This document shows, in pieces, positions 10,566 through 19,369 of a DNA stretch of 32,077 nucleotides. The stretch's first letter is position 1; each line of letters opens with the position of its first letter. Under the pieces are notes generated by a model. It did no database searches, was not told the DNA's origin, and saw only the letters and a list, made by a program, of their open reading frames with translations. The translations under genes were made by a program, and so were the position numbers. Origin of the DNA: an uncultured Clostridia bacterium (GTDB lineage Bacteria; Bacillota; Clostridia; Christensenellales; CAG-138); NCBI GenBank assembly GCA_947166925.1, contig CAMVGD010000019.1, positions 1 to 32,077 of the forward strand, in the 5' to 3' direction.

Positions 10566-13328
10566 ATGGAAAAGAAAGATATCCGTGTTTCCGACACGAT
10601 CCCGCAGCGTCCCGCGTCGTTCGACGATGCGGTGGAACGGACGCTTAAGCGCGTTGTTGAGAAGGAAGAGCAGAAGGAAACGCCTGCCCGCACGTGGAAG
10701 ACCGAAATCGGAAAGGAACGCAAACGCGGCAGCAAACGCAGCGTTCTCGATATCGTTGCCATCGCCGCGATCTTCGTGGTCTGCGTCGTTGCGATCGGCA
10801 CGGTGATCGGCGTCCGGACGCGTCTGAACAGGACCGTTCCGGCAGATCAGATCGCGGAGCTGCCGACGGCGCCTGTCAATATGTCAAATACCGTGTATGT
10901 ATCGACCGTCGACGAGCTGCTTGCCGCGCTCGCGCCGGACACCAGGATCGTCCTTGCCGACGGTACGTACGATCTGACCACGGCTTCGGATTACGGCACG
11001 GAAGGCGGAGAGTATTATACGTGGGAGGACCGGTCGGACAACTGGTTCCGCGAGCCGGAGGAGAACAGCTTTGAGCTGTGCTTGCAGAATCTCCAAAAAT
11101 GCTGCATCACCGGGTCGAGGAATGCGGAGATCGTGACGGTCCCGCGCACGGCGGCGGTCCTTTATGCACGTAACTGCTCCGGACTGGTGCTGTCCGGCTT
11201 TACGGCAGGACATACCGTCATGGCCGATCCGTGCGAAGGCGAGGTCATCCGTCTGGTTGAGTGCGCGGACGCGTGGGTCGAAAACTGCTCACTGTACGGC
11301 TGCGGCACATGGGGCGTCAACGCGGTCGACTGCGACAATCTCACCGTGACCGGATCCGACATCCATGAATGCAGCAGCGGCGGCGTTTCGTTCGCTCACT
11401 GCCGCAACACGCTGATGACCGGCTGTACACTGCGCAACTGCGGTTATCGCGATAACGCGTTCAGCATCGTCTACATCTACGACAGCAAAGACCTGCGGAT
11501 CACCGGGTGCGACGTGTATGAAAACCGCACGGACGTTCTCTTCAATCTGTACGGCGACGACGTCAAAAACGGTATGGGCGACGTTCTGATCCTGGGCACG
11601 AGCGTGCACGACAACGACGTGCTCGATCAGGGATTCTACAGCTACACGGGCAAAGGACCGGTCGTTGCGGGATGCGAATTCAAGAACAACAGCGGCGTTC
11701 TCCTTTCCGACGAGCAGCGTGTGTTCGACCGCGACGGGAACCGGCTCTATGAATCCGATCTTTTAGCCATGCAGCTCGACCGCACGCTCAACATAGAGCC
11801 CGCCGTGCTGCCGACGCCCGAACCGGAGACGCCGAACGCGCGCGTTCCGGCAATTCAGGTGAATGGTGAGATGTATGTCATCACCGAATTTGAGGCAGTG
11901 GGAGAACCGGATGAAAGCGCGATCGGATATGTTTCGTCCGTCGTGCCGCTTTCCGAGTGGCCGACAGAGGACGGACAGGCGAATTTCGGCGAAGTCGGTA
12001 CGCCTTTTACCCTGAGTGCTGACGGATTGTACGTATTGTACGGCAGCGAATGGCGGTTGTTTGAGGCGGAGGAATTTGGCGGCGATGAACCGACGCCCGA
12101 ACCGGCGATTGATCCCGTATCGGAAACGCTGTGTATGTTTTTCGACGGATGCCTGTATTATGAGCCGTTTGAAAATTGGATCTGGTCGGATCAGGACGAC
12201 GGGCTTGCCGCGGACGGCATGACCTTCCTTTGGAAAATGGAGGAAGTCAAGGACAAGATCCCGACGATCTATAACCCCGGAATGCTGACGGTCACGGCAG
12301 GGGACGGTGTGAACCTTGAACCGAAGGTCAACATCTACGACGCGGCGCTCAACACGGTCGCGTTCGGCGCCGATATTTCGACCGTCTGTACGCTTGATCC
12401 CGGCACATATTACGTCTCACAGCGCGTCTCGCGCCGCGAAACGGACGGCACCTCCGGCTATGAGTGCGTCGTGCGCGTCGTGATCGGCGAGACCGCAGAG
12501 CAGCCGACGCCCGAATCCGCTGAAGAGCCGCCGATGCAGGAATCGAGCTCTGTGCCGTCCACGTTCCGGTTCTGGGACTACGATGAGGAAAACGGATACC
12601 GCGAAGCGCCGACGGAAGGCGTGCTGTTCGTCTGCGATTTCGACGGCGACGGGACGGAGGATGAGATCGCCTACAAAATACACGGACAGTATCTGACGAT
12701 CTCCTTGGGTAAAAAATCGATCGACGTCAACTTCGGCGCCGGATTGGAGCAGGCGATCCTGCTCGATCTCGATCCCGACTCGGCGCGGCTGAATCTGCTC
12801 GTGGTCTACAATACCGGCTCGGAGGATTATGAAACTGTCGAGCTGCATATGGAAAACGGGCGTTTCGTCCGCGGTCCGGTCATCTATGCGTACTGCACCT
12901 ACGACGGCAAGACGCTGCGCGGCTCCGCGACGCAGACCGATATTCTGGGGACAAAAACCGGCGAACGCACGTATCACGGCGAAAACCTGACGCCGGATTC
13001 CGAATGGTACGACTGCGACGTGATCCCGGATGAGATCCAATCCGCATCCGATCGCGCGCGTCTCATTGAAGGCGGCAAGCTGCTGCACCTCGTGCGCGAT
13101 CTGCCCTGCACGATCGACGGCGCGGACGCGGTGATCCCCGCGGGCACGTACCTCTACATGACGCGCTGGCACGAATCCGGAATGCTTGCGGAGATCAGGA
13201 CGGAAGACGGAACGACCGCGCTGGTCGCGGTGCGGGAAGCGGATCCGAATGATCCGGATCTTGCCGGCTGTCTGATCGACGGCGTGATGCAGTACGAGTA
13301 CTTTGACAACATCTTTTTCGCCGATTGA
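10566..13328 (+). CDS. Membrane-anchored right-handed parallel beta-helix protein, possible anti-sigma/sensor
   Basis: ATG adjoins the sigma factor stop; about 60-aa cytosolic N-terminus, one TM (VLDIVAIAAIFVVCVVAIGTVIGV), beta-helix rungs (LVLSGFTAG, VENCSLYGC, LTVTGSDIHEC, LMTGCTLRNC, LRITGCDVYEN), PTPEPE linkers. Confidence 0.85.
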   Translation: MEKKDIRVSDTIPQRPASFDDAVERTLKRVVEKEEQKETPARTWKTEIGKERKRGSKRSVLDIVAIAAIFVVCVVAIGTVIGVRTRLNRTVPADQIAELPTAPVNMSNTVYVSTVDELLAALAPDTRIVLADGTYDLTTASDYGTEGGEYYTWEDRSDNWFREPEENSFELCLQNLQKCCITGSRNAEIVTVPRTAAVLYARNCSGLVLSGFTAGHTVMADPCEGEVIRLVECADAWVENCSLYGCGTWGVNAVDCDNLTVTGSDIHECSSGGVSFAHCRNTLMTGCTLRNCGYRDNAFSIVYIYDSKDLRITGCDVYENRTDVLFNLYGDDVKNGMGDVLILGTSVHDNDVLDQGFYSYTGKGPVVAGCEFKNNSGVLLSDEQRVFDRDGNRLYESDLLAMQLDRTLNIEPAVLPTPEPETPNARVPAIQVNGEMYVITEFEAVGEPDESAIGYVSSVVPLSEWPTEDGQANFGEVGTPFTLSADGLYVLYGSEWRLFEAEEFGGDEPTPEPAIDPVSETLCMFFDGCLYYEPFENWIWSDQDDGLAADGMTFLWKMEEVKDKIPTIYNPGMLTVTAGDGVNLEPKVNIYDAALNTVAFGADISTVCTLDPGTYYVSQRVSRRETDGTSGYECVVRVVIGETAEQPTPESAEEPPMQESSSVPSTFRFWDYDEENGYREAPTEGVLFVCDFDGDGTEDEIAYKIHGQYLTISLGKKSIDVNFGAGLEQAILLDLDPDSARLNLLVVYNTGSEDYETVELHMENGRFVRGPVIYAYCTYDGKTLRGSATQTDILGTKTGERTYHGENLTPDSEWYDCDVIPDEIQSASDRARLIEGGKLLHLVRDLPCTIDGADAVIPAGTYLYMTRWHESGMLAEIRTEDGTTALVAVREADPNDPDLAGCLIDGVMQYEYFDNIFFAD

Positions 13329-13344
13329 TCCGCCCAAAAACATG

Positions 13345-13370
13345 AAAGGACCGCGCCTGCGGTCCTTTTT
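13345..13370 (+). terminator. Rho-independent terminator
   Basis: AAAGGACCGC-GCCT-GCGGTCCTTTTT. Confidence 0.9.
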
Positions 13371-13414
13371 AACATGACTGCCCTTTCGTCTGCCTTCGGC
13401 ATCCACCCCTGATA

Positions 13415-13483
13415 AGGGAAGGTCACCTTGAGACAGTCGAGCGCCCCTTGACAGGGGAGCTGTCAGCGAAGGTGACTGAGGGG
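13415..13483. repeat. Dispersed repeat, inverted relative to 9743-9797
   Basis: Reverse complement reads CCCCTCAGTCACCTTCGCTGACAGCTCCCCTGTCAAGGGG. Confidence 0.7.
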
Positions 13484-13485
13484 TA

Positions 13486-13512
13486 GTAGGGGGCGTCGAC
13501 CCCGACGCCCCG
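13486..13512. repeat. GTAGGGG-type hairpin repeat, second copy
   Basis: GGGGCGTCG-ACCC-CGACGCCCC; same ACCC loop as 317-338. Confidence 0.75.
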
Positions 13513-13517
13513 AAAAA

Positions 13518-14366
13518 TCATTGCAGCGCGTCGATCACATCCCCGATGTCGGCGTTGACAAGAATCGCGCGGTCCTCGATTTGCTTCGGGCACTCCGCCT
13601 CGCCGAAATTGATGCACACGTACGTCGCGTTCGGGTTCTGCGCGGTCAGCCGCCAGAACGGGTATTTGATGATGCCCGGCGTGTTGCCGCCGACCCCAAG
13701 CTCTAAAAGCAGCAGCTTTTTGCCTTCGTGCGTCTGTACCCAGTTCACGTACCGCGACGCCGCCTCATTCCAGCCGAGGTCCTCGACGAAGGTTTCGTCG
13801 CTGCGCAGGTTCATCGCCATCGGCGCGCCGCATTTCGGACAGCGCGGCACGAGCGCGGAGGGGATGCGCATATCCTTCTGCTCGGCAACCATCTTCAAAA
13901 TGACTTCTTCGTTGTCGTAGGTACGGCGGTGACACGGCGTCGAGCATTGGAAGAGCCCGTAATCGCCCTGCGTGTAAAAGAGCCGCTGTTTGTCGACGCC
14001 CGCCTTCTGGAAGCAGTGGTCCACGTTCGTCGTGATCACGAAATAGTCCTTGTCCTTTACAAGGTTCAAAAGCCGCGCATAGACCGGCTTCGGCGGGTTT
14101 TCATAGCGGTTGATCAGAATATAACGGCTCCAGTACGCCCATTTTTCCTCCGGCGTGGAAAACGGATAGAACCCGCCGGTGTACATGTCGCGGAAGTGAT
14201 ACTTTCGGATGAAGTCGGAAAAGAACCGTTTGAAGCGGTCGCCGGCATAGGTAAAGCCCGCGGCGGTCGACAGCCCCGCGCCTGCGCCGATCACGATCGC
14301 GTCAGCGCTCCCCAGCGCGCTTTTCAGCCGGTTTATAAGCTCCGGCGTGATCTCGGTATTCTGCAT
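13518..14366 (-). CDS. Sir2-family protein, class M-like (SirTM) ADP-ribosyltransferase-type sirtuin
   Basis: GAGAGLSTAAGFTY, TTNVDHCFQKAG, TQGDYGLFQC (Gln where classical sirtuins have catalytic His), Zn cysteines CSTPC...CPKC; RBS AAAGGAG. Confidence 0.88.
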   Translation of the reverse strand: MQNTEITPELINRLKSALGSADAIVIGAGAGLSTAAGFTYAGDRFKRFFSDFIRKYHFRDMYTGGFYPFSTPEEKWAYWSRYILINRYENPPKPVYARLLNLVKDKDYFVITTNVDHCFQKAGVDKQRLFYTQGDYGLFQCSTPCHRRTYDNEEVILKMVAEQKDMRIPSALVPRCPKCGAPMAMNLRSDETFVEDLGWNEAASRYVNWVQTHEGKKLLLLELGVGGNTPGIIKYPFWRLTAQNPNATYVCINFGEAECPKQIEDRAILVNADIGDVIDALQ

Positions 14367-14384
14367 ACAAAAACTCCTTTCCGG

Positions 14385-15146
14385 CTATCTGAGAAGCGCC
14401 TGATAGAGCCGCAGGTCGGCTTCCTTGAACACGTTGAACACAACGACGATCGGGTGTTCCTTCTGAAACGCTTTTACGGTCTCGACGGCGATCTCTGCCG
14501 CCTCCCTTTGCGGAAAGCCGAACACGCCGGTCGAGATGCAGCAGAACGCGACGCTTCCGATCCCGTTTTCCTCCGCGAGGCGCAGACAGCTTTCATAGCA
14601 GGATGCAAGCTCTTGGCAATGCCGCTCACTGAGCCGTCTCGACACGATCGGACCCACCGTATGCAGCACGTACTTCGCGGGGAGGTTGAACCCCGGCGTG
14701 AGCTTTGCGCCGCCGGTCAGTTCCGCGTGCCCCTGCGCCCGCATAATTCTATCACATGCAAGCCGCAATTGCACGCCCGCATAGGTGTGGATCGCGTTGT
14801 CGATACAGCCATGGTTCGGCGAAAAGCAGCCGAGCAATGCGGAATTCGCGGCGTTTACGATCGCGTCGACCGCGAGCGTCGTGATATCCCCGCGCCAAAG
14901 ATACAGCCCTTCCTGCACAGGCGTGAGATCCAAAAGCCTTGTTACGCCCTTTTCGCGCGTCGCTTCCCGAAGATACGCGTCCTGCACGGCAAGGAATTCT
15001 TCGCCCGCTTCCATCGGCGGGCGCACATTGAACAATCCCCGCAGCAGCCGTTTCTGTTCAAAAACGTCCCGCGGGATCTCGTTCCGATATCCCTGTTCAT
15101 CCAGCATCGCCCGAATGAGCCAAACTCTGCGCTCGTCCTGTGTCAT
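14385..15146 (-). CDS. Zn-type macrodomain, protein-ADP-ribose hydrolase
   Basis: WRGDITTLAVDAIVNAANSALLGCFSPNHGCIDNAIHTYAG, STGVFGFP. Confidence 0.92.
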   Translation of the reverse strand: MTQDERRVWLIRAMLDEQGYRNEIPRDVFEQKRLLRGLFNVRPPMEAGEEFLAVQDAYLREATREKGVTRLLDLTPVQEGLYLWRGDITTLAVDAIVNAANSALLGCFSPNHGCIDNAIHTYAGVQLRLACDRIMRAQGHAELTGGAKLTPGFNLPAKYVLHTVGPIVSRRLSERHCQELASCYESCLRLAEENGIGSVAFCCISTGVFGFPQREAAEIAVETVKAFQKEHPIVVVFNVFKEADLRLYQALLR

Positions 15147-15152
15147 GCCGTT

Positions 15153-15182
15153 ATTGTATCACGCGGCGGTTTTGCTTGTAAA
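15153..15182 (-). promoter_or_regulatory. Promoter for macrodomain/sirtuin operon; transcription start predicted at or next to the ATG
   Basis: Minus strand TTTACA - 18 nt - TACAAT with TGA preceding; only 6 nt (AACGGC) to ATG. Confidence 0.55.
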
Positions 15183-15183
15183 G

Positions 15184-15213
15184 AAAAAAGCGGAGGGTTT
15201 TCCCTCCGCTTTT
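15184..15213 (-). terminator. Terminator downstream of rubrerythrin
   Basis: AAAAGCGGAGGG-AAAA-CCCTCCGCTTTTTT on minus strand. Confidence 0.88.
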
Positions 15214-15227
15214 GCGTGGTTGTTGGT

Positions 15228-15300
15228 TGTGTCGTTCTGAGGAGCGAAGCGACGAAGAATCGTTTGAGATCCGCGGAACGCCGAGGTCGCGTCCCCGCAA
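15228..15300. repeat. Dispersed repeat of GTC(A/G)TTCTGAGGAGCGAAGCGACGAAGAATC type
   Basis: gtcgttctgaggagcgaagcgacgaagaatcgtttgagatcc; recognised as a commonly seen intergenic repeat pattern. Confidence 0.55.
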
Positions 15301-15315
15301 TGTCCAAGCGAAGCG

Positions 15316-15852
15316 TCAATAATTTTCCGCGTTGACCTCGAAATACGCCTGCGGGTGCGCACAGGTGGGGCAGATCTCCGGCGCTTTTTCGCCGATCACG
15401 ATGTGTCCGCAGTTGCGGCATTCCCAGACCTTGACCTCGCTCTTTGCAAAGACTGCGGCGGTCTCGACGTTCCTTAGCAGTGCGCGATAGCGTTCCTCGT
15501 GGTGCTTTTCGATCGCGGCGACCAGACGGAATTTCTCCGCAAGCTCCGCAAAGCCTTCTTCCTCGGCGGTCACGGCAAAGCCCTCGTACATGTCGGTCCA
15601 TTCATAGTTTTCGCCGTCCGCAGCGGCCTTGAGGTTTTCGGCGGTCGTGCCGATGCCGCCGAGCTCTTTAAACCACATCTTGGCGTGTTCCTTCTCGTTG
15701 TCCGCGGTTTTCAGAAACAGCGCGGCGATCTGCTCATAGCCGTCCTTCTTTGCGCGGGAGGCGAAGTAGGTGTACTTGTTGCGCGCCTGTGATTCGCCCG
15801 CGAACGCGGCGAGCAGGTTCTGTTCGGTCTTTGTACCTGTATATTTGCTCAT
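15316..15852 (-). CDS. rbr: Rubrerythrin
   Basis: [27 protein letters not shown] ... [25 protein letters not shown] ... [27 protein letters not shown]. Confidence 0.96.
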   Translation of the reverse strand: MSKYTGTKTEQNLLAAFAGESQARNKYTYFASRAKKDGYEQIAALFLKTADNEKEHAKMWFKELGGIGTTAENLKAAADGENYEWTDMYEGFAVTAEEEGFAELAEKFRLVAAIEKHHEERYRALLRNVETAAVFAKSEVKVWECRNCGHIVIGEKAPEICPTCAHPQAYFEVNAENY

Positions 15853-15889
15853 ATGTCCTCCTTGTCGTGATCATGAATAAAGTAAATCC

Positions 15890-15922
15890 GTCAGATCCGG
15901 CGACATGCGCGGTGGATCTGAC
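15890..15922. promoter_or_regulatory. Inverted repeat upstream of rubrerythrin, possible operator or leader hairpin
   Basis: GTCAGATCC-15 nt-GGATCTGAC, perfect 9-nt arms, 38 nt upstream of ATG. Confidence 0.45.
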
Positions 15923-15972
15923 ACCTTGCAGTTTTTGCCGCCCGAAAATCCGTAGGATTTTAGGCAAAAGCT

Positions 15973-16008
15973 GAAAACCGGTCAGATGAAAATTCTTTCA
16001 TCCGACCG
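15973..16008 (-). terminator. Terminator after desulfoferrodoxin
   Basis: Minus strand CGGTCGGATGAAA-GAAT-TTTCATCTGACCG then GGTTTTC; the one non-Watson-Crick pair is G-U only on the minus-strand RNA. Confidence 0.65.
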
Positions 16009-16014
16009 AAGCGT

Positions 16015-16389
16015 TTACGCTTTCCAAAGCCCGTGCAGGTTGCAGTAGGCAAAGACCGCTTCGACCTCGTCGCCGTCGCAGATCTTGAAGCAGACCTCGG
16101 GCGCGTCGCCGGGGTTCAATGCCTTTCTCTGGTTGCCGTACTTGGTCTGCAGGCTGACCCATTCGATGTAGTGCTCGGGGAGCATCGGATGCGCGGCGGC
16201 GCCGATCTTCACCTTGACGCAGCAGCCGTCGACTTCGACGACGGGGACGTGCTTTTCAAGCGACGCGTCGGTCGTGCCGGGGACGATCTCCTTCATGGGC
16301 TTGCCGCAGCACATGACGGGGACGGGGGTCTTCTTGACGATCGCGATGATCTGGCCGCAGGTCTCGCAGCGATAGAACTTCATTTCCAT
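16015..16389 (-). CDS. dfx: Desulfoferrodoxin / superoxide reductase (two-iron type)
   Basis: YRCETCGQII...VMCCGKPM centre I; EKHVP, AAHPM, EHYIEW and AYCNLHGLW centre II; RBS GGAGG. Confidence 0.95.
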   Translation of the reverse strand: MEMKFYRCETCGQIIAIVKKTPVPVMCCGKPMKEIVPGTTDASLEKHVPVVEVDGCCVKVKIGAAAHPMLPEHYIEWVSLQTKYGNQRKALNPGDAPEVCFKICDGDEVEAVFAYCNLHGLWKA

Positions 16390-16420
16390 TGATTTTTGCC
16401 TCCTGTATGATTTTGTTCGT

Positions 16421-16446
16421 ACAAAAAACGCCCGCAACCGGGCGTT
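16421..16446 (-). terminator. Terminator after PRTase gene
   Basis: AACGCCCG-GTTG-CGGGCGTTTTTTGT on minus strand. Confidence 0.85.
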
Positions 16447-16454
16447 ATTCGGTC

Positions 16455-17099
16455 TTAAAAGCTTGAAAAGCCGTACGTGTTGACCATGGCGTCCAGTTTG
16501 ACGCCGGCCTTGCACAGCGGGCACTCGTGGGCGGAGAAGCTTTGATAATCCTCCCAGATGTGATTTGTATCGCAGATCGCGGTGACGGGATAGCCGCCGC
16601 ACTCCTTGATGTTGGCAAGGATCGAGCAGATGCCGACCGTTTCGCCGCCGTAGTAGCGGATCGCCTCGATCGCGCCGAGCGCGGTATAGCCCGTGGAGAC
16701 GGACGCCGCGAGAACGAGAACATTCTTATGACGGATCATCGGAATGGTGTTGTCGCGGAACAGAAGCTGACTGCCGGTCGTATGCTCGGGCGTGACGACG
16801 CAGATCGCGCGGTTTGCGTTCATACTCGTGAAGCTCTGCTTACTCAGTTCACTCGCCATACACGCGCCGATGACCTCGGTGCCGTCCAGACAGAGGATCG
16901 TATCGACGATCGTGGTCGACTTGAAGCGGTTTGCCAGATGGATCGCGGCTTCGCGCGCCTCGGGCAGACAGTACTTGGTCATGGTCAGGTCCACATAGTA
17001 GTTGATGTGGCTGTGGCTCGTCGCAAAATGACCCTTTGCCACACGCAGCGGCAGGTTGCTGTTGTTGGGGTTCCGGTATTCCCGCATTTGAATTGCCAT
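16455..17099 (-). CDS. Phosphoribosyltransferase family protein (orotate PRTase-like)
   Basis: ATILCLDGTEVIGACMA-type fold, KNVLVLAASVSTGYTALGAIEAIRYYGGETVGI; C-terminal CDTNHIW...HECPLCKAG. Confidence 0.75.
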   Translation of the reverse strand: MAIQMREYRNPNNSNLPLRVAKGHFATSHSHINYYVDLTMTKYCLPEAREAAIHLANRFKSTTIVDTILCLDGTEVIGACMASELSKQSFTSMNANRAICVVTPEHTTGSQLLFRDNTIPMIRHKNVLVLAASVSTGYTALGAIEAIRYYGGETVGICSILANIKECGGYPVTAICDTNHIWEDYQSFSAHECPLCKAGVKLDAMVNTYGFSSF

Positions 17100-17203
17100 C
17101 CGATAAGACCCTCCTCCTATTAGTCAACTTATATCATAGCAAACGCGGCCGTTATCGTCAAGATAGCGGCCGCCGATTTTTGCATTTTTATGAGAATAAA
17201 CTA

Positions 17204-18055
17204 TTATTTATAGCTGTGCAGTCCGGGCAGCAGCGTGTTGACGCCGATGTAGGTGAACAGCACGCAGATAAACCCGGCGACGCCGAAGATCGCGGCGGCC
17301 TTGCCGTTCCAGCCCTTCCGGATCCGCAGGTGCAGATAGACAAGGTAGATTACCCACGTCACAAGCGCCCAGGTCTCCTTCGGATCCCAGGTCCAGTAGC
17401 TGCCCCAGGCGTTTTCCGCCCAGATCCCGCCGATGCCGATCGTCACGGTCAGAAACATCATGCCGAGCGAGACGCAGCGGTAGCTGATCGTGTCGAGCTT
17501 CTCCTTCTTTGGGATATGCTGATCCCAGAAGCCGTTTTCCTTCATCCGGTCGCGCAAAAGGAAGATGATCGACAGCACGAACGACACGCCGAACGCGCCG
17601 TATGCGATGATGACGGTCGACACGTGTATGCCGAGCCAGCTGCTCCGCAACGCCGGCATCAGGTTTCGGATGCTGTCCACGCCGTTTGCCGCAATGACTT
17701 TAAGCTCGTTGAGTTTCTGCACGCCCGCATAGACCGCAAGAAGCAGCGTGACGGGGGAGGCGAAGGCGCCGAGCACCGGGAAGTTGAATTTCAGGATGAA
17801 GATCAAGCTGACAAGCGCCAAAGCCCAGGAAAACGCGGTGGCAAACTCGTACTGGTTCGCCATCGGGAGCCGTCCCATCGCAACGCCGCGCAGGATGATC
17901 GCCGCCGTATGCACAAGCAGCGTACAGATCTGTACGCGGATCGCAAACTTCGAAAGCGCGGGCTTTTTGACCGCAACGTACAGGAAGTACATGAGCATCG
18001 TGACAAAGTATGCCCCGAGCACAATCAGAAACAGAATGCTTTCCGCCCGGATCAT
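17204..18055 (-). CDS. ccsA: Cytochrome c biogenesis protein CcsA/ResC
   Basis: WAENAWGSYWTWDPKETWALVTWVIYLVYLH (WWD haem-handling motif), multiple TMs. Confidence 0.95.
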   Translation of the reverse strand: MIRAESILFLIVLGAYFVTMLMYFLYVAVKKPALSKFAIRVQICTLLVHTAAIILRGVAMGRLPMANQYEFATAFSWALALVSLIFILKFNFPVLGAFASPVTLLLAVYAGVQKLNELKVIAANGVDSIRNLMPALRSSWLGIHVSTVIIAYGAFGVSFVLSIIFLLRDRMKENGFWDQHIPKKEKLDTISYRCVSLGMMFLTVTIGIGGIWAENAWGSYWTWDPKETWALVTWVIYLVYLHLRIRKGWNGKAAAIFGVAGFICVLFTYIGVNTLLPGLHSYK

Positions 18056-19311
18056 TTCGACGCCTCCTTTCCTTTGCGTCCGCTTACGGCCTTTTCAAAC
18101 TGCTCGATAAACAGCGGCGCAAGCTTTTTGCTTTTGCCGTTGACCGTCCATGTGCCGTCCCCGTCCTTTACCGCCCAAAGGGTTTCCGGCACAACGTACA
18201 GCGCGAAGAACAGCCCGAGCGCGGTAAGGACCGCGCCGACCCCGACGAGCCACGCGAACGAATCCTTCTTGACGCGCAGCAGCGTATATTCGATCGGCTC
18301 GGACAGCGCGATCGCGTATGGATTCATGTCGATCACGGCGCCGGGCGCGAAGTAGGTCTTGCCGACGTCCATGTGCTGTCCGTTATAGAAGAACAGGATC
18401 TGATAGGCGGGAGCGCCGTTGTGATCCGGTTCGTACGAATTGAGAAACAGCGAAAACCCGGGCAGAAAGTCAATGGTCAGCTCCTCGCCGACACAAAGGT
18501 CCGCGCTTTCAAACGGGACGCCGTCTTCGGCAATCGTCACGCACACGGCGTCGCCGCTTGCCGTCTGGTACAGCTTATAGCCTTCGAGTACCGCGGGGTG
18601 GTTGACGCTCGACGTGCCGCGCTGCGTTTCACCGGTTTCGGTGTTTTTGACGGTCAGCGTCGAAACATACTGTTCAATGAAGCCGGTCTCGCTGCGGTCG
18701 ATCTGAAAATCCTCGATCGTGACCTCGTACGGCGTACCCTCGATCGGCTTCGTCTGCCCCGGCGTGCCGTAGACCTCGGTCGAAAACAGCGTCATCTGAC
18801 CCAAAGCATAACCGAGAACGATCAGCACGATGCCGATGTGGCAGACCCACGCGCCCCAGAAACCGAGACGGTTGCGGCAGGCAAACAGCGTTTCCTTTCC
18901 TTCGACGGTCGTTTTGAGCGGGCGATAGAAGTGCAGACGGCGGAAGACCGGTTCCGCATCAACGACGCCGGAAGCGGAAGCGGTCGGCGCTTCGGCAATC
19001 GCCTTCGCGGGGTCCGCGGCGTGCTTTGTCTGAAGGATCAGCGCTTTCACACGCGTCAGATTGCAGAGCAGGACAGACAGGCACAGAAGCGCTATGAGCG
19101 CGATAAACCACCAGCTCCTAAACACGTCGTCGAGATGAAAGGCGAGGATAAACGCCGCCGTGCGCTCGGAATACGAATTCCGGTACTGTGCGAACTGCTC
19201 GCCCTGCGGAACGAGACTTCCGACGACGCATGCGATCGCGACCACGATCAGAAGGATGATCGCGAACTTCATGGATGCGATAAACTTGCAGATTTTTTTC
19301 AGGATCTCCAT
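18052..19311 (-). CDS. resB: Cytochrome c biogenesis protein ResB
   Basis: MEILKKICKFIASMKFAIILLIVVAIACVVGSLVPQ; 4-nt overlap with ccsA; the ORF call at 19356 would start inside a hairpin. Confidence 0.92.
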   Translation of the reverse strand: MEILKKICKFIASMKFAIILLIVVAIACVVGSLVPQGEQFAQYRNSYSERTAAFILAFHLDDVFRSWWFIALIALLCLSVLLCNLTRVKALILQTKHAADPAKAIAEAPTASASGVVDAEPVFRRLHFYRPLKTTVEGKETLFACRNRLGFWGAWVCHIGIVLIVLGYALGQMTLFSTEVYGTPGQTKPIEGTPYEVTIEDFQIDRSETGFIEQYVSTLTVKNTETGETQRGTSSVNHPAVLEGYKLYQTASGDAVCVTIAEDGVPFESADLCVGEELTIDFLPGFSLFLNSYEPDHNGAPAYQILFFYNGQHMDVGKTYFAPGAVIDMNPYAIALSEPIEYTLLRVKKDSFAWLVGVGAVLTALGLFFALYVVPETLWAVKDGDGTWTVNGKSKKLAPLFIEQFEKAVSGRKGKEASK

Positions 19312-19324
19312 CGGATTTGAAAGA

Positions 19325-19356
19325 ATGCGGCAAAGGGCGGAAACCCTTTGCCGCAT
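19325..19356 (-). promoter_or_regulatory. Intercistronic hairpin between nrfA and resB
   Basis: ATGCGGCAAAGGG-6 nt-CCCTTTGCCGCAT, 13-bp perfect arms, no strong U-tract. Confidence 0.7.
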
Positions 19357-19369
19357 GTGTGATTATTGT

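Noticed and set aside
13728-15335. 535-aa plus-strand ORF over sirtuin/macrodomain
   Set aside because: Antisense to two recognised enzymes with RBS or promoter signals on the minus strand.
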